Assembly: GCF_004310295.1 (NCBI RefSeq)
Contig: NZ_SISB01000030.1
Location: 22,204-86,203 of the forward strand
Length of the DNA stretch: 64,000 nt
Reading direction: 5' to 3'
DNA from: Pseudomonas sp. BGI-2
Lineage (GTDB): Bacteria; Pseudomonadota; Gammaproteobacteria; Pseudomonadales; Pseudomonadaceae
The position numbers and the translations under genes are program-made. Position 1 is the stretch's first letter, and every line of letters begins with the position of its first letter. Below, in pieces: positions 1 through 10,910 of the stretch. The notes under the pieces are model-generated. The model had not been told where the DNA came from. It did not search any database and saw nothing but the letters and a program-made list of their open reading frames with translations.

Positions 1-1536
1 GTGGCCGGTGAACGCGGCGCCGAGGCGTTGGCGATCAGTCCGCTGCATGCGATGTTTGGCAGCGACACCCAGCGCTACAGCCCGTATTCACCGTCCAGCC
101 GTTTGTTCCTCAACAGCCTCTATGCCGCACCGGGCGCGATTCTCGGCGAGCGCGCGTGGCGGGCCGCGATTGACGCCACCGGCCTGGCCGCCGAACTGCA
201 ACAGCTGGAAGAACAGCCGCTGATTAACTGGCCCGTGGCCGCCGAAGCCAAGCATCGCTTGCTGCAAGCCTTGTACGAAGGCTTCGTCCAGGGCGAACAC
301 CCGTTGCATGCCGACTTCAGCAGCTTCCGCCACGCGGCCGGTGAAGCTTTGGAAAACCACTGCCGCTTCGAAGCCATTCAAGAAGCCCGCGCCACCAAGG
401 GTGAAACCCTCGACTGGCGCGAGTGGCCGGAACAATGGCGCGACCCGCGCAGCGCCGCTCTCGCCGAATTTGCCGAAGAGAACGCCGGCCGCATCGGCTT
501 CTTTGCCTTCAGTCAATGGCTGGTCACCCGTTGCCTGGAGCGTGCACAAACCGCCGCCCGCAGCGCGGGCATGAGCATCGGCCTGATCGCTGATTTGGCG
601 GTGGGTGCCGACGGCGGTGGCAGTCAGGCCTGGAGTCGTCAGGACGAATTGCTCACCTCGCTGACAGTGGGCGCGCCGCCGGACATTCTTAACCGTACCG
701 GCCAGGGCTGGGGTATTTCCGCGTTTTCCCCTGAAGGCCTGGTGCGTAATGGCTTTCGCGCGTTCATCGAAATGCTCCGCGCCAATTTCGCCCACGCCGG
801 CGGCTTGCGCATTGACCACGTCATGGGCCTGCAACGGTTGTGGGTGATCCCTAATGGTTCACCACCCGCCGATGGCGCCTACCTTTATTACCCGGTGGAC
901 GACCTGCTGCGTTTGCTCAGCCTTGAATCCCATCGCCATCAGGCAATCGTCCTTGGCGAAGACCTCGGTACGGTGGCGGATGGTCTGCGGGAAAAACTCA
1001 TCGCTCGCGCAATTCTCGGCATGCGGGTGTTGCTGTTTGAACAGGACAACGCGCACTTCAAAACGATTCTCGACTGGCCTGACAACGCCCTCGCGACCAC
1101 CAGCACCCATGACCTGCCGACACTCAATGGCTGGTGGCATGGCCGCGATATCGACTGGAACGCCCGGCTGGGCCTGGTCGACGCCACGAGTGAAATCGAA
1201 TGGCGCCACCACCGTGAACGCGAGCGCGAAGGCCTGCGTCGTGTGTTGAGCGAGGACCCGCAGAACTTTCGCGAAGAGTCCCATGAAACCGATCAGGTGC
1301 TGGACGCCGCGGTCCGTTTCCTCGGTCATACCCGGGCGCCGCTGGTGTTGCTGCCGCTGGAAGATGCCTTGGGCATCGAACAGCAGGCCAACCTCCCCGG
1401 CACCATCGACACGCATCCCAACTGGTCGCGGCGCCTGCCCGGTGGCAGCGAAGCGCTGCTCGACGACCCGGACGCCGCCCGGCGCCTGGAATTGCTCGCC
1501 TGTGCGCGGCTTCAGGCTGGCGAGCGTGACCAATGA
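1..1536 (+). CDS. malQ: 4-alpha-glucanotransferase (amylomaltase), 5' end outside window
   Basis: This is the C-terminal part (about 511 codons) of a GH77 amylomaltase, which transfers maltooligosaccharide units between glucan chains in the cytoplasm. The reading frame is open from base 1. The first residues already belong to the conserved region around ISPLHAMF and the SPYSPSSR substrate-binding stretch, so the N-terminus (family length about 690 residues) lies left of the window and the GTG at base 1 is not the start. The GH77 catalytic residues are visible: Asp272 in LRIDHVMG, Glu320 in LGEDLG and Asp371 in STHDLP (numbered from base 1). The stop overlaps the treY start (ATGA at 1533-1536), so the two are translationally coupled. 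Together with TreY and GlgX it reshapes glucan chains for trehalose production. Confidence 0.95.
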   Translation: MAGERGAEALAISPLHAMFGSDTQRYSPYSPSSRLFLNSLYAAPGAILGERAWRAAIDATGLAAELQQLEEQPLINWPVAAEAKHRLLQALYEGFVQGEHPLHADFSSFRHAAGEALENHCRFEAIQEARATKGETLDWREWPEQWRDPRSAALAEFAEENAGRIGFFAFSQWLVTRCLERAQTAARSAGMSIGLIADLAVGADGGGSQAWSRQDELLTSLTVGAPPDILNRTGQGWGISAFSPEGLVRNGFRAFIEMLRANFAHAGGLRIDHVMGLQRLWVIPNGSPPADGAYLYYPVDDLLRLLSLESHRHQAIVLGEDLGTVADGLREKLIARAILGMRVLLFEQDNAHFKTILDWPDNALATTSTHDLPTLNGWWHGRDIDWNARLGLVDATSEIEWRHHREREREGLRRVLSEDPQNFREESHETDQVLDAAVRFLGHTRAPLVLLPLEDALGIEQQANLPGTIDTHPNWSRRLPGGSEALLDDPDAARRLELLACARLQAGERDQ

Positions 1537-4316
1537 ATCACCCGTTAATACAACCGCTGCCGCTTCGCGCGACCCTGCGGCTGCAATTTCATAAAGGCTT
1601 CACGCTGGATCAAGCGGTGCCGCTGGTGCCGTACTTTGCCAGTCTCGGCATCAGCCACGTCTATGCCTCGCCACTGCTCGCTGCCCGTGCCGGCTCCATG
1701 CATGGCTACGACGTGGTGGATCCGACCACGGTCAATCCTGAGTTGGGTGGCGAAGCCGCGTTGCGCCGATTGATCGGTGCCCTGCGCGAACACAAAATGG
1801 GGCTGATCCTCGACATCGTCTCCAACCACATGGCCGTCGGTGGGAGCGATAACCCGTGGTGGCTGGACTTGCTGGAATGGGGACGCCTGAGCCCTTACGG
1901 CGAGTTTTTCGACATTCAATGGCACTCACCCGACCCGTTGATGGAAGGCCAGTTGCTGCTGCCTTTCCTCGGCAGCGATTACGGCATCGCGCTGCAGGAC
2001 GGCACCCTGCCCTTGCGCTTTGATGCACAGCGCGGCGCGTTTTATGTCGAGCACTACGAGCATCATTTTCCGATCTGCCCGTCGAGCTACGGTGAACTGC
2101 TGCGGACCGATGACGAACCGCTCAAGTTTCTCGCGGACCGCTTCAGTGCCTTGAGCTACCAGACCGATGCGCACAGCCTGGCGCAACCGCTGAAGGCAGA
2201 GCTGCGTGAACTGGCCAGCGACCCTGCGCTCCTCCAGCACATCCAGCAGAATCTCAGCGCCTATGACTCGCTGACACCCGAAGGCTTCCAGCGCCTGCAC
2301 CACCTGCTCGAACGTCAGAGTTACCGCTTGGCCAGTTGGCGCACGGCAGCGGATGACATCAATTGGCGGCGATTTTTCGATATCAACGAACTCGGCGGTT
2401 TGCGGGTCGAACGGCCGGCGGTGTTCGAAGCGACCCACGCGAAAATCTTCGAGCTGGTGGCTGAAGGTCTGGTTGACGGTCTGCGCATCGACCACATCGA
2501 CGGCCTCGCCGACCCGCGTGGCTACTGCCGCAAACTGCGGCGTCGGGTCGATACGCTGTCGCCCGATCGGCACTTGCCGATCTTCGTCGAGAAGATTCTC
2601 GGTGAAGGCGAAACCCTGCACCGCGACTGGTCGGTGGACGGCACCACCGGTTACGAATTCATGAATCAGCTGTCGTTGCTGCAACACGATCCCGACGGAG
2701 CTCAGACCCTCGACGAGCTGTGGAATCGCTACAGCGAACGGCCCGCCGACTTCCGTCAGGAAGCGCAGCTGGCACGTCAGCAGATTCTCAACGGCTCATT
2801 GGCCGGTGATTTCGAGAGTGTGGCCAAAGCGCTGCTGCAAGTGGCCCGGGACGACTTGATGACCCGCGACCTGACCCTGGGCGCGATCCGTCGGGCGTTG
2901 CAGGAACTGATCGTGCACTTTCCGGTGTACCGCACCTATATCAGCCCGCGTGGCCGCTCTGCCGAAGACGATGTGTTTTTTCAGCAAGCCATGGACGGTG
3001 CCCGGCAAACCCTCGGCGAGGCCGATTGGCCGGTGCTGGATTGCCTGGCCGGTTGGCTCGGCGGTGAGCCGTGGCGCAAACGCCCGGTGGGTCGTCAGCG
3101 CAAGATACTCAAACATGCGTGCGTACGTTTCCAGCAACTGACGTCACCGGCCGCCGCGAAAGCTGTGGAAGACACCGCGTTCTATCGTTCGGCAGTGTTG
3201 CTGTCGCGCAATGACGTGGGGTTCAGCACCGAGCAATTCAGTGCGCCGGTTGCCGATTTCCATGCCGTCTGCATCAACCGCCTGGAACAGTTTCCGGACA
3301 ACCTGCTGGCCACCGCCACCCACGACCACAAACGCGGCGAAGACACCCGCGCACGGTTGGCGGTGTTGAGCGAACGCAGTGCCTGGTATGCAGAGCAGGT
3401 CCCGCTGTGGAGAACACTCGCCCGGCCCCTGCGTGACGACGACCAGATGCCCTCGGCGGGTGATGAGCTGATCCTGTATCAGGCGATCCTCGGCAGTTGG
3501 CCGCTAGATTTGCGCGCTGACGATCAATCGGCACTTGAGGACTACGCCAAACGTCTGTGGCAGTGGCAACAAAAAGCCTTGCGTGAAGCCAAGCTGCAAA
3601 GCAGCTGGAGCGCGGCGAACGAGCCTTACGAAAAAGCCATGCAGGTCTTTATCGAGCGCCTGTTGTTGAGCCCGGAGGGTGAGCTGTTGCGCGCCGCCCT
3701 CGGCAAAGCGGTCCAAACGATTACCGCGCCCGGCGCGATTAACGGTTTGGCGCAAACCTTGCTGCGCATGACCGTACCGGGGATCCCGGACCTCTATCAG
3801 GGCAACGAGTACTGGGACTTTTCGCTGGTGGACCCGGACAACCGCCGACCGGTGGATTACGCCAGCCGCGAACAGGCGATGCAGGTGCCGTTGAATCTGC
3901 CCGAGCTTTTGGCCAACTGGCGTGACGGGCGCATCAAGCAAACCCTGATCAAGCAGGTGTTGAACCAGCGGGCCGAGCACGCCGATCTTTTTCGGCGAGG
4001 GACGTATCAAGCCCTTGATGTCGTCGGCAGCCAGGCTCACCGGGTGCTGGCTTTTGCTCGCGAACATGAAGGAACACGGGCCATCGTGATCGTACCGATA
4101 CGTTGCGCCCCACTGCTGGAAAACAGTGCCGAACCCCGGGTTGACGCGCTGCGTTGGGGCGATACGCGGGTCAAACTGCCGTTCACCGCCGCTGAGGAAA
4201 ATCTGAAGGGACTTTTCTCGAGCACAGCAGTCACACACGACAGGAAGCTGAACATCAGCGCCGCGCTGGGGGATTTCCCGGTCAATCTCTTTATTCAAAC
4301 GTTTACCCAAGCTTGA
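1533..4316 (+). CDS. treY: Maltooligosyl trehalose synthase
   Basis: This 927-residue protein of the GH13 TreY family converts the reducing-end alpha-1,4 linkage of maltodextrins to an alpha,alpha-1,1 linkage, giving maltooligosyl trehalose. The N-terminus carries the typical LRLQFHKGFTLDQA stretch and ISHVYASPL, followed by the first GH13 motif ending SNHMA. The nucleophile Asp320 lies in LRIDHIDGL and the acid/base Glu353 in FVEKIL. The C-terminal PGIPDLYQGNE motif is also characteristic of TreY. The length matches Pseudomonas homologues. The start is the ATG overlapping the malQ stop. TreZ, which would release trehalose from the product, is not in the window and probably lies upstream of malQ. 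Confidence 0.96.
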   Translation: MNHPLIQPLPLRATLRLQFHKGFTLDQAVPLVPYFASLGISHVYASPLLAARAGSMHGYDVVDPTTVNPELGGEAALRRLIGALREHKMGLILDIVSNHMAVGGSDNPWWLDLLEWGRLSPYGEFFDIQWHSPDPLMEGQLLLPFLGSDYGIALQDGTLPLRFDAQRGAFYVEHYEHHFPICPSSYGELLRTDDEPLKFLADRFSALSYQTDAHSLAQPLKAELRELASDPALLQHIQQNLSAYDSLTPEGFQRLHHLLERQSYRLASWRTAADDINWRRFFDINELGGLRVERPAVFEATHAKIFELVAEGLVDGLRIDHIDGLADPRGYCRKLRRRVDTLSPDRHLPIFVEKILGEGETLHRDWSVDGTTGYEFMNQLSLLQHDPDGAQTLDELWNRYSERPADFRQEAQLARQQILNGSLAGDFESVAKALLQVARDDLMTRDLTLGAIRRALQELIVHFPVYRTYISPRGRSAEDDVFFQQAMDGARQTLGEADWPVLDCLAGWLGGEPWRKRPVGRQRKILKHACVRFQQLTSPAAAKAVEDTAFYRSAVLLSRNDVGFSTEQFSAPVADFHAVCINRLEQFPDNLLATATHDHKRGEDTRARLAVLSERSAWYAEQVPLWRTLARPLRDDDQMPSAGDELILYQAILGSWPLDLRADDQSALEDYAKRLWQWQQKALREAKLQSSWSAANEPYEKAMQVFIERLLLSPEGELLRAALGKAVQTITAPGAINGLAQTLLRMTVPGIPDLYQGNEYWDFSLVDPDNRRPVDYASREQAMQVPLNLPELLANWRDGRIKQTLIKQVLNQRAEHADLFRRGTYQALDVVGSQAHRVLAFAREHEGTRAIVIVPIRCAPLLENSAEPRVDALRWGDTRVKLPFTAAEENLKGLFSSTAVTHDRKLNISAALGDFPVNLFIQTFTQA

Positions 4317-4337
4317 GTTCAGTTCAGGAGTATTGCG

Positions 4338-4661
4338 ATGAGTACCGACGATAAACGCGTTCGCGAATTTGCCTATCAAATCTGGGAGTCGGAAGGGAAA
4401 CCCGAAGGCCAGGAAGCCCGGCATTGGGAGATGGCTCGCAAACTGGCTGAAGCCGAAGCGCTGGCACCGAGCAAATCGCCGAAGGCTACCGGCAGTAAAA
4501 CGGCTGTCAAACCTGTTGTGCCCAAAGCCGCCAACGGCAAGGTTCCCGAGCCGAAAGCCAAGGCCAAGTCCAAAACGGCTGCCGCTTCATCGGTGATCCC
4601 GCCGAGTGGAAAAGCAGCCGAGAAGAAGCCTAAAGCAGCGCGTAAACCGCCTGCGGTCTGA
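4338..4661 (+). CDS. DUF2934 domain protein with basic Ala/Lys/Pro tail
   Basis: This small 107-residue protein has an N-terminal DUF2934 domain at about residues 4-38 (REFAYQIWESEGKP followed by an Ala/Glu-rich helix). The rest is a low-complexity tail of Ala, Lys, Pro and Ser resembling histone-H1-like or AlgP-like tails. An AGGAG site lies about 7 bases before the ATG, and the gene starts 21 bases after the treY stop, so it is probably in the same operon. The function is unknown. DUF2934 genes are commonly found beside glgX/treY genes, which suggests a role in the same stress response. The basic tail could bind nucleic acid or polyanions, but that is inference. Confidence 0.85.
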   Translation: MSTDDKRVREFAYQIWESEGKPEGQEARHWEMARKLAEAEALAPSKSPKATGSKTAVKPVVPKAANGKVPEPKAKAKSKTAAASSVIPPSGKAAEKKPKAARKPPAV

Positions 4662-4738
4662 CGCTTCCCGAACCTGTTCTGATTGACCTCGTGGCCAGCC
4701 CCCTGGCAACCATGGGCTCACTCGCCCACGAAAAACCT

Positions 4739-4827
4739 GTAGGAGCGAGGCTTGCCCGCGAAGGCGGCATGTCAGTCGATTCAAATGTGACTGAAACACC
4801 GCCTTCGCGGGCAAGCCTCGCGCCTAC
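4739..4827. repeat. REP doublet (REPIN), inverted
   Basis: Two inverted copies of the GTAGGAGCGAGGCTTGCCCG-type REP face each other (4739-4767 and 4799-4827) between the DUF2934 gene and glgX. The arms are nearly perfect; the right arm has CGC in place of CTC near its end. It could form a large hairpin in the transcript and reduce read-through into glgX. Confidence 0.9.
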
Positions 4828-4855
4828 AAAGAATCCCCTTTTTGCAGGAGCATGT

Positions 4856-7015
<2,160 letters not shown>

Positions 7016-7016
7016 A

Positions 7017-8006
7017 ATGGACCTTCAGGCGTTTCTCACTCGCCAATCACCGGACTACGCCGATACTCAGGCGCTAGGCCGGTGCCTGCGGACGCTGGTG
7101 GAGGCTGGACTCGATCAACTTCCACTGCCCGGCAGCGGCCAGACGCTGGAGCGATTCCAGCGGTTGGCCGAGGTCGGCGGCCATGACCTCGGGTTGTGCA
7201 AATTGTACGAAGGCCATACCGATGCGCTGGCAATCATCCAGCAACTCGGTGGCTCGCCAACCCCCGGCAGCACGTGGGGCATGTGGGCGGCCGAACCGCC
7301 ACAAGCGCGGGTACTCGTCCGTCCGCAAGGCCATATGGTCGTGTTGAACGGGCGAAAGGCCTGGTGCTCTGGCGCAGCGGTGTTGAGTCATGCGTTGCTC
7401 ACGGCCTGGGATCATCACGACCGTCAGCAATTGGTCGCGGTGGCGCTGGATCAACCCGGTGTGACCGTCACCGATCAGGGCTGGCAAGCGGTCGGCATGG
7501 GCGCCACCGGAAGCGTCGAAGTGCTGTTCGAAGGCGCTGAAGCGCAAGCCATCGGCTACCGCGGCGATTACCTGCAACGGCCCGGTTTCTGGCAAGGCGG
7601 AATCGGCATTGCCGCGTGCTGGTACGGCGCGGCACAGAGCATCGCCGAACGCCTGCGTAGCCATTGCGCCCAACATGAAGAACCCTATGCCCTCGCCCAC
7701 TTGGGCGCTGTCGACAGCGCGATGCATGCCGCTGCCGAGGTGCTACGGTTCAGTGCATTGATGATCGACGCCGCACCGCTGGACGACGCCGAACTGCTGG
7801 CCCGGCGTGCTCGGGCGGTGGTGGAACACGCCGCCGAACAGGTGATGTTGCACGTTGGTCACGCCCTCGGGGCCGGTCCCTACTGTAGGGATCGGCAGTT
7901 CGCCCGACTGATCGCCGACCTGCCGGTATTCCTGCGCCAAAGCCACGCCGAACGCGACCTCGCCGCCCTCGGACAGCAAGTCATTACCGGGACATGGACG
8001 TTATGA
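7017..8006 (+). CDS. Acyl-CoA dehydrogenase-like flavoprotein
   Basis: A 329-residue protein recognisable as a divergent acyl-CoA dehydrogenase-like protein. The middle part has the beta-domain pattern (VLNGRKAWCSGAAVLSHAL, then GWQAVGMGATGSVEVLFEG). The C-terminal helical bundle ends in RQSHAERDLAALGQQ, as in this superfamily. It is shorter than the usual 380 or so residues. I cannot place a catalytic Glu with certainty, so dehydrogenase activity is not assured. The ATG at 7017 was preferred to 6999, which lies inside glgX, because GAGGAAG precedes it. The stop overlaps the PIG-L start, tying the gene to the glycan-modification cassette. The substrate is unknown. Confidence 0.75.
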   Translation: MDLQAFLTRQSPDYADTQALGRCLRTLVEAGLDQLPLPGSGQTLERFQRLAEVGGHDLGLCKLYEGHTDALAIIQQLGGSPTPGSTWGMWAAEPPQARVLVRPQGHMVVLNGRKAWCSGAAVLSHALLTAWDHHDRQQLVAVALDQPGVTVTDQGWQAVGMGATGSVEVLFEGAEAQAIGYRGDYLQRPGFWQGGIGIAACWYGAAQSIAERLRSHCAQHEEPYALAHLGAVDSAMHAAAEVLRFSALMIDAAPLDDAELLARRARAVVEHAAEQVMLHVGHALGAGPYCRDRQFARLIADLPVFLRQSHAERDLAALGQQVITGTWTL

Positions 8007-8761
8007 AAATCAACCCTATCGTCGGCCAGGGCACGCCGCTTCATGTCTGGCAGACTTCCAGTCACCTGGCGCAGTTGCCGGTCATCGACATCCTGAGCCT
8101 GGTGCCGGAAGGCGCCCGCGCGGTGATCATCGCCCCGCACCCGGATGACGAAGTGCTGGGCTGCGGCGGTTTCCTGCAATTGCTCGCCGCCGCTGGCCGC
8201 CCTTTGCAACTGATTTCGGTCACCGATGGCAGTGCCAGCCACCCCGGCTCGAAGCGCTGGCCGGTAGAGCGCCTGAGCGCGGTCCGGCCTCAGGAATCGG
8301 TCGAAGCTTTGCGTCGTCTTGGCCTGCCATTGCACAGTCTGAAATGGCTGCGCGGCGGTTTCAAGGACAGCCAGGTCGCGGCTCGGGAAACCGAATTGAG
8401 CGAATTCATCGAACATCATCTGCGCCCCAACGACGTGGTGTTCACAACGTGGTGCGAAGACGGCCACTGCGATCACGAAGCCGTGGGCCGGGCCAGTGCC
8501 GCAGCGGCAAAGCGCGTCGGTGCGACCGTGCATGAACTGCCCGTGTGGACCTGGCACTGGGCGGCGCCCGAAGACAGTTTCGTGCCGTGGCACCGGGCGC
8601 GAAAAATCCTCCTGGCGCCGCATCTGGTCGCACGTAAACGCCACGCAATCCACGCCTTCGCCAGCCAGCTGGAAGGTGACCCTCAAATCGGCTTGCCGCC
8701 GGTGCTGGCGCCCTATGTGCTGGAGCGGCTGCTGCAACCGTTCGAGGTGGTGTTCTTATGA
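8003..8761 (+). CDS. PIG-L family zinc deacetylase (intact active site)
   Basis: This 252-residue PIG-L/LmbE-fold protein belongs to a family of zinc-dependent N-deacetylases acting on GlcNAc-containing substrates (MshB, BshB and PIG-L are the known types). The metal/base motif is complete at residues 46-50 (His-Pro-Asp-Asp-Glu), and the distal motif HCDH at 155-158 supplies the third zinc ligand and the second catalytic His. The ATG at 8003 overlaps the previous stop (ATGA). The start 9 bases earlier is possible, but 8003 gives exactly the length of the paralogue at 10139. The gene overlaps the methyltransferase start by 4 bases. A deacetylase next to a NodS-like methyltransferase and a GT2 suggests tailoring of an amino sugar; the real substrate is unknown. 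Confidence 0.87.
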   Translation: MKINPIVGQGTPLHVWQTSSHLAQLPVIDILSLVPEGARAVIIAPHPDDEVLGCGGFLQLLAAAGRPLQLISVTDGSASHPGSKRWPVERLSAVRPQESVEALRRLGLPLHSLKWLRGGFKDSQVAARETELSEFIEHHLRPNDVVFTTWCEDGHCDHEAVGRASAAAAKRVGATVHELPVWTWHWAAPEDSFVPWHRARKILLAPHLVARKRHAIHAFASQLEGDPQIGLPPVLAPYVLERLLQPFEVVFL

Positions 8762-9357
8762 GCGTCGAGGATCGCTATTTCGACGGTTTGTTTGCCGGCA
8801 ACGATGATCCCTGGTCCTTTCGTCAGCGCTGGTATGAACAGCGCAAACGCGCCATCACTCTCGCTGCATTGCCCCGCCCGCACTACCGGGCGATCTTTGA
8901 ACCCGGCTGTGCCAACGGCGAGCTGAGCTTTGAGCTGGCCAGCCGTTGCGATCGCCTCCTGTGTTGCGACACCGCCGCCGCGGCCGTCACGCTGGCTCGC
9001 ACCCGACTCGGGCCGTTCGACCACGCCGAAGTTCGCCAAAGCCGTTTGCCTGCTGATTGGCCGGAGGAAAAATTCGACCTGATCGTGCTCAGCGAAGTCG
9101 GCTATTACCTCGACACCGACGACCTGAAATGCCTGATCGATCAGGCCGAAAACTCGCTGACCGCCGACGGCCAACTTCTGGCCTGCCACTGGCGTCCCCC
9201 CATCGACGGCTGCCCGCAGAATGCCCGGCAGGTCCATGACTTGCTCCACGAACACTTGAATTTGCCGCGCCTGGTCCTGCATCAGGAAGCGGATTTTCTG
9301 CTGGAACTCTGGAGTCGTGAACCACGCTCCGTGGCGGCTCTGGAGGGCTTGCGATGA
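8758..9357 (+). CDS. NodS-like SAM-dependent methyltransferase
   Basis: This 199-residue class I methyltransferase has the NodS-like signature. The N-terminal DDPWSFRQRWYEQRK (about residues 16-30) precedes SAM motif I EPGCANGE at 48-55, and an acidic motif II CCDTAAAA follows. NodS N-methylates the deacetylated glucosamine of Nod factors after NodB. Here the gene directly follows a PIG-L deacetylase and precedes a family-2 glycosyltransferase, which fits a deacetylate-then-methylate order, although NodS-like proteins have many substrates. Both ends overlap neighbours by 4 bases. The assignment to the NodS-like fold is confident; N-methylation of a sugar is inference. Confidence 0.85.
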   Translation: MSVEDRYFDGLFAGNDDPWSFRQRWYEQRKRAITLAALPRPHYRAIFEPGCANGELSFELASRCDRLLCCDTAAAAVTLARTRLGPFDHAEVRQSRLPADWPEEKFDLIVLSEVGYYLDTDDLKCLIDQAENSLTADGQLLACHWRPPIDGCPQNARQVHDLLHEHLNLPRLVLHQEADFLLELWSREPRSVAALEGLR

Positions 9358-10013
9358 TTGGCATTCTGATCCCCGCGCATAACGAAGAAGACTTGCTCGG
9401 AGATTGCCTTGAGGCGGCCCTGCTCGCCGCGCAACACGAACTGCTGGACGGTGAAACGGTCGAGGTGCTGGTGGTGCTCGACAGTTGCACCGACCGATCC
9501 TCGGAGATCGTCAGCGCTTACCCGGTGCACAGCCTGGCGATCGAGGCGCGTAACGTCGGCCAGGCCCGAGCGGCCGGAGCGCGGTTTCTGCTGGATCGCG
9601 GGGTGCGCTGGATTTCCTGTTCCGATGCCGATAGCCGTGTGGCGCAGGATTGGCTGGTGGCGCAACTGGCCCTCGACGTCGATGCCGTGTGCGGCACGGT
9701 CACGGTGGATGCGTGGCATGAGTCGATCGATGAATCGGCACAGATTCGCTATCACCAGAGCTATCAGGCCCGCGAAGGCCATCGGCACATTCATGGCGCC
9801 AATCTGGGCATCAGTGCTGACGCCTATCAGCGCGCCGGCGGTTTCGAACCGCTGGCCTGTGATGAAGACGTGCAACTGGTGCGACAACTCGAACGCTGCG
9901 GCGCCAATATTGCCTGGAGCCATCGCCCGCAAGTACTCACCAGTGCTCGACTGGACAGTCGGGCGCGCGGTGGTTTCAGCGATTATTTGCGAGGCCTGGC
10001 ACAGGTTGGTTAA
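9354..10013 (+). CDS. Family 2 glycosyltransferase (soluble, GT-A fold)
   Basis: A 219-residue GT2 protein begins with IGILIPAHNEED, the usual N-terminal nucleotide-sugar site. It has VVLDSCTDRS, a DxD-like SDADSR at about residues 84-89, HGANLGISADAY in the acceptor region and CDEDVQL near the C-terminus. No membrane segment is evident, so it should act in the cytoplasm. It is coupled to the methyltransferase by an ATGA overlap and is the last gene of the cassette. A run of nine A residues starts within its TAA stop codon (10012-10020). Sugar donor and acceptor cannot be told from sequence. Confidence 0.86.
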   Translation: MIGILIPAHNEEDLLGDCLEAALLAAQHELLDGETVEVLVVLDSCTDRSSEIVSAYPVHSLAIEARNVGQARAAGARFLLDRGVRWISCSDADSRVAQDWLVAQLALDVDAVCGTVTVDAWHESIDESAQIRYHQSYQAREGHRHIHGANLGISADAYQRAGGFEPLACDEDVQLVRQLERCGANIAWSHRPQVLTSARLDSRARGGFSDYLRGLAQVG

Positions 10014-10138
10014 AAAAAAACGTCTCAGATGTCACCACTACGCGACGAATAGCCTTACTTGAGCAATACTCTGCTCGCGGCAATCCAGGGTACGGAGCGC
10101 TGCACATTGCTATCAAACTGAACAAGGACGTAGCGCCG

Positions 10139-10897
10139 ATGAAATCCGTTTCCATCATCGAAAGCAGCCTGCCAGGACAAATCTGGAACAGCGCCCGGCA
10201 GCTGGACAACATCCCCGTCATCAACACCGAGACCCTGGTCCCCGCTGGCGCACGCGCCGTGGTGATCGCGCCGCATCCCGGCGATGAAGTGGTCACCTGC
10301 GGCGGTTTGCTGCAGCTGCTGTCCACCCTCGGTCATCCCCTGCAAATTATCTCGCTCACCGATGGCAGCGCCAGCCATCCGGGTTCGCAACAATGGTCAG
10401 AGAAGCGTCTGAGTGTGTTTCGCGGCCAGGAAAGCGTCGAAGCCTTGCGCCGGCTGGGATTGCCGATGCACAGCCTGAAGTGGATCCGCGGCGGCTTTAC
10501 CGACAACGCCCTGGCCGAGCGTGAAACCCAAATGACCCAATTCATCGCCCGTTATTTGCGCCCCGGCGACGTGGTGTTCAGCACCTGGCGTGAAGACGGT
10601 ACCTCCGATCATGACGCCGTCGGCCGTGCGAGCGCCAATGCGGCGAGCATGGTCGGGGCAACGCTCAACGAACTGCCGGTCTGGGCCTGGCACTGGCCGA
10701 CGCGCGATCAAGGACTCTTTCCCTGGCATCGTGCGCGCAAAGTACGCCTTGACACCTGGACCGTCGCGCGCAAAAGCCACGCCACCCATGCCTACGCCAG
10801 CCAGCTCGACGGCGAACCGGCCATCGGCATCGCACCGCTGCTACCCCGGGTGATTCTGGAGCGCATGCGCTTGCCCTATGAAGTCGTCTTCGTCTGA
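10139..10897 (+). CDS. PIG-L family paralogue with altered catalytic residues
   Basis: This 252-residue paralogue of the protein at 8003 has the same length and long collinear identity (for example SLTDGSASHPGS and GQESVEALRRLGLPMHSLKW). The zinc ligands are kept at His46, Asp49 and His158. The catalytic-base Asp of the His-Pro-Asp-Asp-Glu motif is replaced by Gly48, and the first His of the distal HCDH motif by Thr155. In MshB the equivalent residues are the general base and the oxyanion-stabilising His, so this copy may be inactive or mechanistically different while still binding metal. It starts 125 bases after the GT2 gene with AAGGA before the ATG, so it may have its own promoter. Confidence 0.86.
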   Translation: MKSVSIIESSLPGQIWNSARQLDNIPVINTETLVPAGARAVVIAPHPGDEVVTCGGLLQLLSTLGHPLQIISLTDGSASHPGSQQWSEKRLSVFRGQESVEALRRLGLPMHSLKWIRGGFTDNALAERETQMTQFIARYLRPGDVVFSTWREDGTSDHDAVGRASANAASMVGATLNELPVWAWHWPTRDQGLFPWHRARKVRLDTWTVARKSHATHAYASQLDGEPAIGIAPLLPRVILERMRLPYEVVFV

Positions 10898-10910
10898 CTG
10901 CCCACTTCCT

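Noticed and set aside
4691..4855. Longer N-terminus for glgX
   Set aside because: The extra codons are REP sequence; the ATG at 4856 has a good ribosome site.
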